The notes below the pieces were generated by a model. That model made no database searches. It had not been told where the DNA came from and saw nothing but the letters and a program-made list of their open reading frames with translations. Made by a program: the position numbers and the translations under genes. Source: Nitrospirota bacterium (lineage in GTDB: Bacteria > Nitrospirota > Nitrospiria > Nitrospirales > Nitrospiraceae). From it: DNA of 36,023 bases. How positions within the stretch are numbered: position 1 is the stretch's first letter; the number at the start of each line of letters is the position of its first letter. Location: NCBI GenBank assembly GCA_023248295.1, contig JAHFEU010000006.1, positions 1 through 36,023 on the forward strand. Direction: 5' to 3'. Below, piece by piece: positions 9,625 through 20,109 of the stretch.

Positions 9625-10374
9625 ATGACTCGTGGCTGTTTCGTCACCGGGACCGATACCGGCGTTGGAAAAACCGTGGTGGCGGCAGCCCTGGCGATCT
9701 GCCTCAGGCAGCGTGGCCTCAACGTGGGCGTCATGAAGCCCGTGGAGACGGGCGTCAGGGAACGCGGCTCCACCCTGTCCGACGCGGAGGGCTTACGGGC
9801 CGCCGGAGGAGCGGTGGACCCTGTGGACGTCATCAGTCCCTACCGCTTCGCGGCTCCGCTGGCTCCCCTGGCGGCCGCCAGGCAAGCCGGCAGCGCGATT
9901 GAGATGGATCGCATTCTGGCGGCGTATGAAAGGCTTGCGGCCGGTCACGCGCTGATGGTGGTGGAGGGCGTCGGAGGGGTGATGGTCCCGATCGGCCATC
10001 ACTTCAACGTACGCGACCTCATCGCCCGGCTCGGACTCCCCGCCGTGGTGGTCGGACGGGCCACTCTGGGCGGCGTGAATCACGCCTTGCTGACGGTCGA
10101 GGCGCTGAGACAGCGCCGGATCGCCATCCTCGGGATCGTGCTGAATCACGCCGCGATCCCCTCGGAGCATTCCCGGACGAGGCCGGAGGCGAGCGACACG
10201 AGACAGGGAGATTCCACTGCCGACCTGCTGAAGGAGCTGAGCGGAGTCCCTGTGCTCGGCCCTCTCTGCCATGAGCCCATGCTCGCTCAGGCACGGGAAG
10301 CAGGGTTCGGCAAGGTGGCCACCGAGGAGGCCATCCGCACGCTGGCTGATCTGATCATGACAGACGCGCCATGA
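9625..10374 (+). CDS. bioD: ATP-dependent dethiobiotin synthetase
   Basis: MTRGCFVTGTDTGVGKTVVAAALA, KPVETGV, VVEGVGGVMVPIG. ATG 9625 is preferred over the ORF-track start at 9556, which falls in repeat-like sequence. Confidence 0.92.
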   Translation: MTRGCFVTGTDTGVGKTVVAAALAICLRQRGLNVGVMKPVETGVRERGSTLSDAEGLRAAGGAVDPVDVISPYRFAAPLAPLAAARQAGSAIEMDRILAAYERLAAGHALMVVEGVGGVMVPIGHHFNVRDLIARLGLPAVVVGRATLGGVNHALLTVEALRQRRIAILGIVLNHAAIPSEHSRTRPEASDTRQGDSTADLLKELSGVPVLGPLCHEPMLAQAREAGFGKVATEEAIRTLADLIMTDAP

Positions 10375-10996
10375 ACGCCCGGACCGCTCCCGCGATGTCG
10401 GGCGAGTCCACAATCGCGGAGACCACGGCCACTCCGTTCGCTCCCGCACCGACCACCGCCTCCACCGTGTCAACGGTCAAGCCGCCGATCGCAAAGATCG
10501 GCAACCGCGTCAGCGGCCGAACCTGGCGGAGTCCCTCTATGCCCACGACCGGCTCGTCGCGAGGCTTGGTAGCTGTCGGGAAGATCGGCCCGAACCCCAG
10601 GTAATCGGCCCCGCCCTCGGTCGCATCCCGGACCTGGGCCGCCCCATGGGTTGACACCCCGATGATTTTCCCGGCTCCCAGCACGCGCCTGGCAAGGGAC
10701 GGAGGGAGGTCCTCCTGGCCCAGATGGACCCCGTCGGCATCCACTGCCAGGGCGAGGTCGCATCGGTCGTTGACCAGAAAGAGCGCCCCCGCATCCGCTG
10801 CCGCCCGCCGGAGTTGGAGGGCCTGGCGGTAGATCTCTACCGTCGAGGAGGTCTTGTCACGGTACTGAAAGAGCCGGGCCCCACCGGATGCCGCTTCTCT
10901 CAGCGCATCCACGAGCGATCGGCCCCGCAACGCCTGCGCGTCCAAGACCACGTAGAGGCCCTTGAGGGAGGACGCGTGGGTGAGGGGAGAAGACAC
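10355..10996 (-). CDS. thiE: Thiamine-phosphate synthase
   Basis: LYVVLDAQ, FQYRDK, LFLVNDRCDLALAVDADGVHLGQEDLP, GFGPIFPTATK, FAIGGLT. Start (GTG 10996) uncertain. Confidence 0.92.
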   Translation of the reverse strand: MSSPLTHASSLKGLYVVLDAQALRGRSLVDALREAASGGARLFQYRDKTSSTVEIYRQALQLRRAAADAGALFLVNDRCDLALAVDADGVHLGQEDLPPSLARRVLGAGKIIGVSTHGAAQVRDATEGGADYLGFGPIFPTATKPRDEPVVGIEGLRQVRPLTRLPIFAIGGLTVDTVEAVVGAGANGVAVVSAIVDSPDIAGAVRAFMARLS

Positions 10997-11021
10997 GGGC
11001 TACACGATCATGCGCACGGGG

Positions 11022-11237
11022 TAGCCCGCGTTATTCATGACGGTTCGTGGCGAAATCGCGCAGTCGCGTCGCGAGACGGGCGCGTGGAGCCGCGAAGGAG
11101 GGAGGCATACTCCCGGCAGTACGTTGACCGACTGAGCGGCGAGCCCGCCCGCCTGCATGCCGCGGCAGCCGCATGCAGGCTTGTCGCAGCAGCGAATCCG
11201 CGATTACAGCAGAAGCGTTCATGAATAATGCGGGCTA
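11022..11237. repeat. Element A: terminal-inverted-repeat intergenic element, 216 bp
   Basis: Left end TAGCCCGCGTTATTCATGA (11022-11040), right end TCATGAATAATGCGGGCTA (11219-11237), inverted with one mismatch. Internal perfect 10-bp stem GCCTGCATGC/GCATGCAGGC (11151-11160/11171-11180). Its reverse complement aligns by eye with element B. Confidence 0.85.
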
Positions 11238-11256
11238 GGGGCGGCATCCGCCGGTC

Positions 11257-12606
<1,350 letters not shown>

Positions 12607-12635
12607 CGGCTGACTCCTGCGTGAGGATCAGACGA

Positions 12636-13208
12636 TCAGGGCGTTGGTGCGGGATCTATCAGGAACAACGGCTGGCCGAACTCTACGGGCTTGGTGCTTT
12701 CAGCTAGGATCTTGACGACTCGTCCGTCCACTTCGGATTCGATCTCATTCATCAGCTTCATCGCTTCCACCACGCACAAGACCTGCCCTTTCTTGACGAT
12801 ATCGCCCTCCTCGACGTATGGATCGGCGTCCGGGGATGGAGATCGGTAGAAGGTTCCGACGATCGGGGACGTGATGGTGACCTTCCCGATCGTCTCACCC
12901 GGGCCTGAGTCTGCAAGGCGCTCCGCGGGCCTCTCCAGGCCGGCGGGAACGCTTTCCCGCGCTGCAGCGGCCTGGCCGGGACCCGCCTCGCGTTTCAGAT
13001 AGATCCTGAACCCATCCCGCTCGAATTCCAGCTCCGCGAGGTTGTTCCGCTTCAGCAACTCGATCAGCTCTTGAATTTCCCGATGCTGGTCCACGCTCAT
13101 GCCGGTGAGCTCTTGGCTGCTCGATGAGAGATCGGGAAAGGGGTTCGGCACCGCAGCCAGTTGGCCGGGGTCTTTCCTCGGGCGAGGAGGCACGCGCGCT
13201 TTGCTCAC
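12636..13208 (-). CDS. accB: Acetyl-CoA carboxylase biotin carboxyl carrier protein (BCCP)
   Basis: Biotinylation motif [17 protein letters not shown]; upstream of accC. Overlaps efp by 4 bp if the upstream ATG is used; the alternative start [17 protein letters not shown] also looks good. Confidence 0.95.
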   Translation of the reverse strand: MSKARVPPRPRKDPGQLAAVPNPFPDLSSSSQELTGMSVDQHREIQELIELLKRNNLAELEFERDGFRIYLKREAGPGQAAAARESVPAGLERPAERLADSGPGETIGKVTITSPIVGTFYRSPSPDADPYVEEGDIVKKGQVLCVVEAMKLMNEIESEVDGRVVKILAESTKPVEFGQPLFLIDPAPTP

Positions 13209-13765
13209 CGGACACGCTCCACGTATTCGCGAGTTCTGGTATCGATTCTGATGACCTCGCCTACTTCCAGGTACAGCGGGACCTTGATGGTCGCGCCGGT
13301 TTCCACCACGGCAGGCTTGGTCCCCCCTGAAGCGGTATCTCCTCGGACGCCGGGTTCCGCGTCAACCACCTTGAGCTCGATGAAAATCGGCAACTCGACG
13401 GCGATCGGCCGGTGCTCATACACCAGGATCGTCGCCACCATGTTTTCCTTCAGGAGGTCCGCGTTCTCCCCCAATTCCTTCTTCTCGTAGGTAAACTGCT
13501 CGAAGCTCTCGGTGTCCATAAACGTATATGAGTCTCCCGCCGCGTACAAGAACTGCATCTCACGCTCTTGCAGATTGGGCTCCTCAAACCGCTCTCCGGA
13601 CCGAAACGTCCGATCGATCACATTGCCGGTCTTACAGCTTTTCAATTTGGTCCGCACGAAGGCTCCGCCCTTGCCGGGCTTGACGTGCTGAAACTCGACG
13701 ATGTCATAGGGCTCCCCATCGAGTTCGAGACGAGCCCCGTTGCGAAAATCCCCTGTCGAAATCAC
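13205..13765 (-). CDS. efp: Translation elongation factor P
   Basis: [35 protein letters not shown]-terminal [40 protein letters not shown]. Confidence 0.97.
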   Translation of the reverse strand: MISTGDFRNGARLELDGEPYDIVEFQHVKPGKGGAFVRTKLKSCKTGNVIDRTFRSGERFEEPNLQEREMQFLYAAGDSYTFMDTESFEQFTYEKKELGENADLLKENMVATILVYEHRPIAVELPIFIELKVVDAEPGVRGDTASGGTKPAVVETGATIKVPLYLEVGEVIRIDTRTREYVERVR

Positions 13766-13804
13766 GAAGACATGCCTCCCTCCCCTCGTCGAGGTCCTCT
13801 GACG

Positions 13805-14290
13805 TCATTGGGGTGCGGCCGCCCGTATCGCCTTGAGATGCTCGATCGCGGCCTTGATTCCGAGTAAATACCCCGTCGGGCCGAACCCGGATATCTGGCC
13901 CAGCGCGACCCCCGCGATGTAGGACCGATGCCGAAACGCCTCGCGCCGGTAGATGTTCGTCAGGTGAACCTCGATGGTCGGGATCGCCACCCCCGCGATC
14001 GCATCACGAAGGGCGACGCTGGTATGGGTATACCCGGCTGGATTGATCACGATGGCATCGAATCGATCTCGGGCGTCTTGAATCCAGGTCACGAGCTCCC
14101 CTTCCTGATTGGAATGCCTGATCTCCACCTGCACGCGTTCTTGTTTGGCCAGCTTGGTAATCTCGGTATTGATCGCTTTGAGCGAGACATCCCCATACAC
14201 GGACCGCTCCCGCTTCCCCAGCATGTTGAGATTCGGGCCATGCAAAACAAGAAGGCGGAACATAGGCATCCCGTCCGGACGCCGACTCAC
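13805..14290 (-). CDS. aroQ: 3-dehydroquinate dehydratase, type II
   Basis: LLVLHGPNLNMLGKRE..VYG, HSNQEGELVTWI, INPAGYTHTSVALRDA, EVHLTNIYRREAFRH. Confidence 0.96.
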   Translation of the reverse strand: MSRRPDGMPMFRLLVLHGPNLNMLGKRERSVYGDVSLKAINTEITKLAKQERVQVEIRHSNQEGELVTWIQDARDRFDAIVINPAGYTHTSVALRDAIAGVAIPTIEVHLTNIYRREAFRHRSYIAGVALGQISGFGPTGYLLGIKAAIEHLKAIRAAAPQ

Positions 14291-14460
14291 GACCGGAGCC
14301 GAACATTCAGTCTGGTGGGTGAAGCGACGGTCATTCTAGCAGCCTCGGGCGGAAGGGTCAAACGAGGCACGCAAGTTGTGCGAGACGATGCCACACGACC
14401 GGCCGTCAAATTCTGGAGACTCGCCGTTGCTGGATGCTCGCGAGCCGCTGCATGCAGCGT

Positions 14461-15714
14461 CTACGTCCTCCCGAGCGGTGGCGTGTGCGCGCGGCGCTTG
14501 GTCGGCAACGTGAGGTCCAGAACGGCGTCCAGTATGCGATCAGCGAGGATACGTTTCGGCATCAGGTCGAGCTGCGTCACATGACCGTCCCGATCGATCA
14601 GAACCGCCGCGTTTGTGTCCGTCCCGAACCCGGAGCCCTCAGCCGCCACGTTATTTCCGACGACCAGATCGAGCCCTTTGCGTCCCAGTTTCTCCTTCGC
14701 ATGTGCGACGACGTGCCCAGTCTCGGCCGCGAATCCCACCAGAACCTGGCTGGTTCTCTGCCTGGCCAGCATCTCCAGAATATCGCCGGTCGGCTCCATC
14801 TCCAACTTCTGCAGAGACGTCGCGCCCTTTTTGATCTTCTCGGACGACGGCCGTTTGGGACGGACATCGGCCACCGCGGCGGCCATGATCACGACCGTCG
14901 ACCAGGCAAACCGGGAGATCAGCGCTTTCCCCATCTCCTCCGCCGTACAGACCGGCACATACTCCACGCCTCCGGGAACCTCGAGCGCAGTGGGCCCGCT
15001 CACCAGCACGACCTCGGCTCCTCGTTCACGGGCAGCCTGAGCCACCGCGTACCCCATCTTGCCGGACGAACGATTGGAAATGTACCGGACCGGGTCGATC
15101 GCCTCCTGTGTCGGTCCCGCCGACACCAGGACCCGCTGGCCGACCCAGTCACGGGCCGGACTCAATCGCGCCTCGATCGCGGCGAGGATGACGCGCTCCT
15201 CGGTCAAACGACCTCTGCCCACCCGCCCCGAGGCGAGGGGACCTTCTTCCGGTTCGAGCACCGTCACGCCTCGGCCGCGCAAGGTTTCCGTGTGGGCCTT
15301 GACCGCGGCCTGCTCCCACATGCCGCCATCCATCGCCGGGGCCAGGATGAGCGGACAACCGGCGCTGAGCACGATCGTGCTCAGCAAGTCATCGGCCAGA
15401 CCGAGCGCGCATTTCGCGAGCACGTTCGCGGTCGCGGGTGCGATCACCATCAGATCGGCCCGCTCCGGCAGGGTCAAATGAAGCATCTCCTGGTGCGCGC
15501 CGAACAGATCCGTCGCGACGGGGCGCCCTGAAAGCACCTCAAAGGTGAGGGGACGCACGAAGCGCGTCGCCGAGTCAGTCATCACCACCGTGACCTCGGC
15601 CCCCTCCTGCACCAGCTCGCGGACCAGCCCGACGGCCTTGTAGGCGGCAATGCTCCCGCTCACCCCGAGCAAGATCCGCTTTCCCAGAAACCGAAGGTTC
15701 CCTGTGGGCAACAT
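14461..15714 (-). CDS. coaBC: Bifunctional phosphopantothenoylcysteine decarboxylase / phosphopantothenate-cysteine ligase
   Basis: LGVSGSIAAYKA, IAPATANVLAK, APAMDGGMWE, VLVSAGPTQEAIDPVRYISNRSSGKMGYA. Confidence 0.95.
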   Translation of the reverse strand: MLPTGNLRFLGKRILLGVSGSIAAYKAVGLVRELVQEGAEVTVVMTDSATRFVRPLTFEVLSGRPVATDLFGAHQEMLHLTLPERADLMVIAPATANVLAKCALGLADDLLSTIVLSAGCPLILAPAMDGGMWEQAAVKAHTETLRGRGVTVLEPEEGPLASGRVGRGRLTEERVILAAIEARLSPARDWVGQRVLVSAGPTQEAIDPVRYISNRSSGKMGYAVAQAARERGAEVVLVSGPTALEVPGGVEYVPVCTAEEMGKALISRFAWSTVVIMAAAVADVRPKRPSSEKIKKGATSLQKLEMEPTGDILEMLARQRTSQVLVGFAAETGHVVAHAKEKLGRKGLDLVVGNNVAAEGSGFGTDTNAAVLIDRDGHVTQLDLMPKRILADRILDAVLDLTLPTKRRAHTPPLGRT

Positions 15715-15725
15715 GATGGGATTCC

Positions 15726-16088
15726 CTAGCCTTCGCCTTCGGGCTCGGCGGCTTTGGGGGAGTCATCCATGTAGACGCTCAGTTCTTTCTTGATTTCGCG
15801 AGCATCCTCGCCGGTCGACGCCATTGCCATCCGTTCCACTTCACTTTCCCTGCCCCGTTTCGCGTCTTTCATCGCTTGGCGGGCGTCCTTCCCCGTGAGG
15901 AACTCGATGAGGCCCTGCAGGACTTCATCGAGCGCGATCGTGGTCTCCTTCGTGAATTTCGACACCCCGAGAGGCTTTCCCCCCTGCAGCAGGTGCTTGG
16001 CGCGTTGGCACGCAGCAATCACCAACCGATGACGGGAATCGAACCGTTCGTGGCTGTGCTCAGGCAGCAAAGACAGTGCGTCAATCAT
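15726..16088 (-). CDS. rpoZ: DNA-directed RNA polymerase omega subunit (probable)
   Basis: RFDSRHRLVIAACQRAKHLLQG...FTKETTIALDEVLQGLIEF; lies between gmk and coaBC, the usual bacterial context. C-terminal tail is longer than usual. Confidence 0.8.
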   Translation of the reverse strand: MIDALSLLPEHSHERFDSRHRLVIAACQRAKHLLQGGKPLGVSKFTKETTIALDEVLQGLIEFLTGKDARQAMKDAKRGRESEVERMAMASTGEDAREIKKELSVYMDDSPKAAEPEGEG

Positions 16089-16792
16089 CGTTTCTGCTTC
16101 TCCTCCTCGATGGCGACGGATACCCCACGGTCCGCCGGCTTCTCGTCCTTCTCCCGAATAAAGTTCTCCTCGAGCCAGGTCATGTCTATTCGCTTCGTCT
16201 TGATCCGCTCGGCCAGGACGATGGCCTCCAGCTCTTTCAGCGCCTGCTTCATGTCCTCGTTCCGGACGATGTAGTAATAATCACGGTAGCTCCACACCTC
16301 TTCGCGAGCCTTCTGGAGTCGCCGGTTGATCTCCTCCGGCGGATCCCCTCCCCGCTGGATCAATCGGGCTCGGAGCGCGTCAATGGAGGGGGGCATGATA
16401 TAAATGAAGACGGCGTCCGCGAACTTCTTCTTGATCTGGATCGCGCCCTGGGCGTCGATCTCCAACAGCACATCCACGCCTTTTTCAATCATCTCGGTCA
16501 GCGCGGTTCTGGGAGTGCCGTAGAAATACGCGTACACAGGCGCCCACTCGGCGAATTCGTTCCGATTCACCATCTCTTGAAACAGGCTCTCCTCGACGAA
16601 GAAGTACTCCCGACCGTGCAGTTCATCCGGTCGAGGCTTCCGGGTCGTATAGGAGATCGAGTGCCGGAGCCCGGGCACCACCGAGATTAGTTCCTTGCAC
16701 AACGTCGTTTTTCCGGCACCGGAAGGCGCCGACACGACAAACAACAACCCTCGTCGTTCCATGGCCTCCTTTTCCCTCTGGCTCCGCCTCAA
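16085..16792 (-). CDS. gmk: Guanylate kinase
   Basis: LLFVVSAPSGAGKTTLCKEL, SISYTTRKPRPDELHGREYFFV. Start likely MERRGLLF. Confidence 0.96.
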   Translation of the reverse strand: MRRSQREKEAMERRGLLFVVSAPSGAGKTTLCKELISVVPGLRHSISYTTRKPRPDELHGREYFFVEESLFQEMVNRNEFAEWAPVYAYFYGTPRTALTEMIEKGVDVLLEIDAQGAIQIKKKFADAVFIYIMPPSIDALRARLIQRGGDPPEEINRRLQKAREEVWSYRDYYYIVRNEDMKQALKELEAIVLAERIKTKRIDMTWLEENFIREKDEKPADRGVSVAIEEEKQKR

Positions 16793-16825
16793 CGCAACGG
16801 CTCGACTCTTCGAGGCGGCGTGGCG

Positions 16826-17704
16826 TCACTCGATATTCTGCACCTGCTCCCGGACCTTTTCCAGTTCGCCCTTGATCTGCACGACGTGCGTCGTGATCTC
16901 CGCATCACTGGCCTTGGACCCGATCGTGTTGACCTCCCGCCCCATCTCCTGAAGCAGAAAATCCAGGGTCCTCCCCACCGGCCCCCGGCTGTTCAGCGCC
17001 GCGGTGAATTGCACGAGATGGGACTCGAGCCTGGTCAGTTCTTCGCTGACGTCGCACCGATCCGCATACAGCGCGAGTTCCTGATGGAGGCGTCCCGAAT
17101 CGGCCTGTCCTGAGCCGACCAGCTTCTCAACACTGGCCTTCATTCGTTCGAAATACTCCTGAACCACCAGCGGCGTTCTCGCCGCGATGCCGGCCACAGC
17201 CTGGCGAACGACCTGCAGCCGGCTCTTGGCATCGCGCGCCAACGCTGCACCCTCACGCCGGCGCATCGCGTCGAGGTCCGCCAATGCGCCCGTCACGAGA
17301 CGCTTGACGATCTCGGTCACTCGTCGGTCCACGATCGGCTGATCCGACACCGAGACAATGTCCCTGAACCCCGCGAGCAGCGCCACGTCGATCGTTCCGC
17401 CGAGGCGGAGCTCCTGTTTCAGGTCGCCGAGGAGACGATGGTACTGCTTGGCGAGGGAACGGTCAAGGCTGATGGTTCTTCCGCTTTCTTTCCCGCCATG
17501 CAGCGAGACCGTCATCTCGACCCGCCCGCGCGTGCAACGGCGCTGGATCCTCCGCTTGAAGTCGTCCTCCAGAGAAGACAGCGCTCTCGGCAGCCGGATG
17601 ACGACCTCACAGAAACGGTGGTTGACGGAACGCAACTCCACCGCCACCGAGCCGCCGCGCCAGACGGCCTCCCGCCTTCCATAGCCGGTCATGCTCGTGA
17701 TCAT
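16826..17704 (-). CDS. YicC-family endoribonuclease-like protein
   Basis: MITSMTGYGR.., VAVELRSVNHRF, and C-terminal GRTLDFLLQEMGREVNTIGSKASDAEITTHVVQIKGELEKVREQVQNIE. Confidence 0.94.
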   Translation of the reverse strand: MITSMTGYGRREAVWRGGSVAVELRSVNHRFCEVVIRLPRALSSLEDDFKRRIQRRCTRGRVEMTVSLHGGKESGRTISLDRSLAKQYHRLLGDLKQELRLGGTIDVALLAGFRDIVSVSDQPIVDRRVTEIVKRLVTGALADLDAMRRREGAALARDAKSRLQVVRQAVAGIAARTPLVVQEYFERMKASVEKLVGSGQADSGRLHQELALYADRCDVSEELTRLESHLVQFTAALNSRGPVGRTLDFLLQEMGREVNTIGSKASDAEITTHVVQIKGELEKVREQVQNIE

Positions 17705-18408
17705 CGTGGTCGCTTACCCACCCAGGCGCACTCAGCGTAGACCGCGCATTGCTCACACTTCGGCTTACGAGCCAGACAGACATACCGACCATGCAACAGG
17801 AGCCTCTGCGCCCCCGGTGTCCAGCCTCGGCGAGGGATGAGCCGCTGCAGCGCGTGCTCGATCCGCGTCGGATCCTCGCTGGCCGCCAATCCGAGTCGCT
17901 GCGAGACTCGTTTCACATGGGTGTCCACGACCACGGCCGGTTTTCCGAAACAGGTCCCCAGGATCACGTTGGCGGTCTTCCTCCCGACACCAGGGAGCGT
18001 CACGAGTGCGTCCATGGTGTCCGGCACTTGCCCGCCGAACTTCTCGGTCAGCACGCGGCCGCAGGCCACAAGATTGCGTGCTTTGCTCTTGTAGAATCCG
18101 GTCGGGCGAATGATCGCCTCGAGCTCAGCGGGATCAGCTCCGGCGTAATCCGCCGCCCGGCGGTAGCGTCTGAACAACTTCGGCGTGACCTGATTGACCC
18201 GTTGATCGGTGCATTGAGCCGAGAGGATTGTCGCCACGAGTAATTCCAATTGGTTCCGGTGCAATAATTCAACCTTCGCCTGAGGAATGCTCCGCTCCAG
18301 GGATGCCAGAATGCGCGCCACCCGCTTCCGATCCCAAGGGCCTGGCCCTGCGACCTCCTGCTGTCCAACCCGATATCCACGCATCCGGATGGCAACCCTG
18401 TCGGTCAA
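17701..18408 (-). CDS. nth: Endonuclease III (DNA glycosylase/AP lyase)
   Basis: HhH motif TLPGVGRKTANVILG, VDTHVKR, and Fe-S ligands C-X6-C-X2-C-X5-C (CLARKPKCEQCAVYAEC). Confidence 0.95.
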   Translation of the reverse strand: MTDRVAIRMRGYRVGQQEVAGPGPWDRKRVARILASLERSIPQAKVELLHRNQLELLVATILSAQCTDQRVNQVTPKLFRRYRRAADYAGADPAELEAIIRPTGFYKSKARNLVACGRVLTEKFGGQVPDTMDALVTLPGVGRKTANVILGTCFGKPAVVVDTHVKRVSQRLGLAASEDPTRIEHALQRLIPRRGWTPGAQRLLLHGRYVCLARKPKCEQCAVYAECAWVGKRPR

Positions 18409-20108
18409 GGTCCGCCGATTCCGCTCCCCACGGACGATGACGCCACCACAGGCGGGCTGGCGGGCGTCCCCCGGAACTCGTGAAGTCGCTCGGCCAGGGT
18501 CCGTTCGAGGCAGTCAGTCAACGGCCTCAGAGTCGATGACTGAAGCGCCGAGATACCGAGCGCCCGGTACCGGTGACACAGCGCCTCCGCCTCTTCCGGG
18601 GGCAATCGGTCGCATTTATTTAAGACCAACAGCCGCGGAATCCGGTCCAGCTCAAGCTCGGACAGGATCGCCTCGACCGACTCAACCTGCCCTTGAACGT
18701 CCCTGGCGCTCGCGTCCACGAGATGCAGGAGGAGATCGGCATCCCGGAGCTCTTCCAGAGTGGTCCGAAACGCTCCCATGAGATCCTTCGGGAGATCGCG
18801 AATGAATCCGACCGTATCCGTAATGATCACCTCCCGGTCGCGGGGGAAACGCAACCGGCGGCTGGAGGTATCCAGCGTTTCGAACGGACGATCCTGGACC
18901 GGGACATGACTCTCGGTGAGCGCGTTCAGCAGCGTAGATTTGCCGGCGTTGGTGTACCCGACGATGGAAATGATGGGGACCATCCGGCGGAACCGGCGAC
19001 CGCGTCGTTGGTCTCGATGACGCGCGAACGCCCCGAGCTCGCGCTCCAGGTGAGCGATACGATCCCGAACCCGGCGTCGGTCGGTTTCCAGTTTGGTCTC
19101 GCCCGGGCCCCGTCCTCCGATGCCGCCGCCCAACCGCGACAGCGCGGTGCTTTGCCCCGACAACCGGGGCAACAAGTAGCGAAGCTGCGCCAGCTCGACC
19201 TGAATTTTCCCTTCACGGCTGTGAGCCCGACGCGCGAAGATGTCCAGGATCACCTGCGTCCGATCGATGACTTTCATCTCGGTCATTTCCGCGATCGTCC
19301 TGATCTGGGCGGCCGTCAAATCTTGATCGAAAATGAGCAGGTCCGCGCCGCGTTGCAAGGCCTTGATCACCACTTCCTTGAGCTTGCCGCTGCCTAGGAG
19401 GTATTTCGGGTGAATGTCGTGGGTCCGCTGGACGACCGTCTCCAGTACCGTGATCTCATCCGAGCGGACCAACTCGGCCAGCTCTTCCAATCGCTCCTGT
19501 TGATCGCCGCGACTGCGTGTTGAGACGCTGACCAGGATCGCGGACTCTTGACCGCCTTGCACGACGTGGTCGGAGGCTACGCGCGTCAACTCGGTTTCCA
19601 GCGCGTCCACGAAGGCGTCACACTCCAACTGGAAGGAGTGGAACGCGGACGGGGCCCACACGTCGTAGACCCGCCCCCTGGGATTCGGCGGCAGGATGTG
19701 GGCCAGGTACACATCGGCCGGCAACCCATGGGACCCCACGCCGATGGCGACGATCAGATCCAGTCGAAGGAGCGCGAGGTCGGTCAAGTCATCCCGAGTG
19801 AGCGGCTCATTGTCGAGGTGTGTATGGACGAGTCTGACACCCCGCAACAACCGGCGCCCCAAACGGAACCTCGACAGGTCGGTGAGCTCCAGTTCCCGCC
19901 CGCTTCCGACGATCACCTGCTCGATGGCCCCGCGGCGGGTGATCACGAGACCGATTTGTCGCCGGATTTCGTGAGATAATTCCGTGCAGGCCCTGGCCAG
20001 TTCCGGGGTGATCACTTTGTCGACCGGCACCCGACGGCGGTACAGGTGCTCCAGCTTCAACAGGTGATTGGCCTTCAGGCCGGTGACATGTCCTCGTAAG
20101 GTCGGGAT
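18405..20108 (-). CDS. hflX: GTPase HflX; likely begins at a non-canonical ATC codon at 20108-20106
   Basis: GLKANHLLKLEHLYRRRVP, GPGETKLETDRRRVRDRIAHLERELGA, SIVGYTNAGKSTLLNALT, ITDTVGFIRDLPKDL, LNKCD. The ORF is open to 20210 but the upstream codons overlap tsaD. Confidence 0.93.
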   Translation of the reverse strand: MPTLRGHVTGLKANHLLKLEHLYRRRVPVDKVITPELARACTELSHEIRRQIGLVITRRGAIEQVIVGSGRELELTDLSRFRLGRRLLRGVRLVHTHLDNEPLTRDDLTDLALLRLDLIVAIGVGSHGLPADVYLAHILPPNPRGRVYDVWAPSAFHSFQLECDAFVDALETELTRVASDHVVQGGQESAILVSVSTRSRGDQQERLEELAELVRSDEITVLETVVQRTHDIHPKYLLGSGKLKEVVIKALQRGADLLIFDQDLTAAQIRTIAEMTEMKVIDRTQVILDIFARRAHSREGKIQVELAQLRYLLPRLSGQSTALSRLGGGIGGRGPGETKLETDRRRVRDRIAHLERELGAFARHRDQRRGRRFRRMVPIISIVGYTNAGKSTLLNALTESHVPVQDRPFETLDTSSRRLRFPRDREVIITDTVGFIRDLPKDLMGAFRTTLEELRDADLLLHLVDASARDVQGQVESVEAILSELELDRIPRLLVLNKCDRLPPEEAEALCHRYRALGISALQSSTLRPLTDCLERTLAERLHEFRGTPASPPVVASSSVGSGIGGP

Positions 20109-20109
20109 C

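Noticed and set aside
14434-15531. 365-aa plus-strand ORF antisense to coaBC
   Set aside because: Shadow ORF; no recognisable domain, His/Arg-rich.
18693-19397. Plus-strand ORF antisense to hflX (and similar ORFs at 5473-6207, 21455-22351, 30096-30584, 35252-35992)
   Set aside because: All lie opposite confidently assigned genes and lack protein-like signatures.
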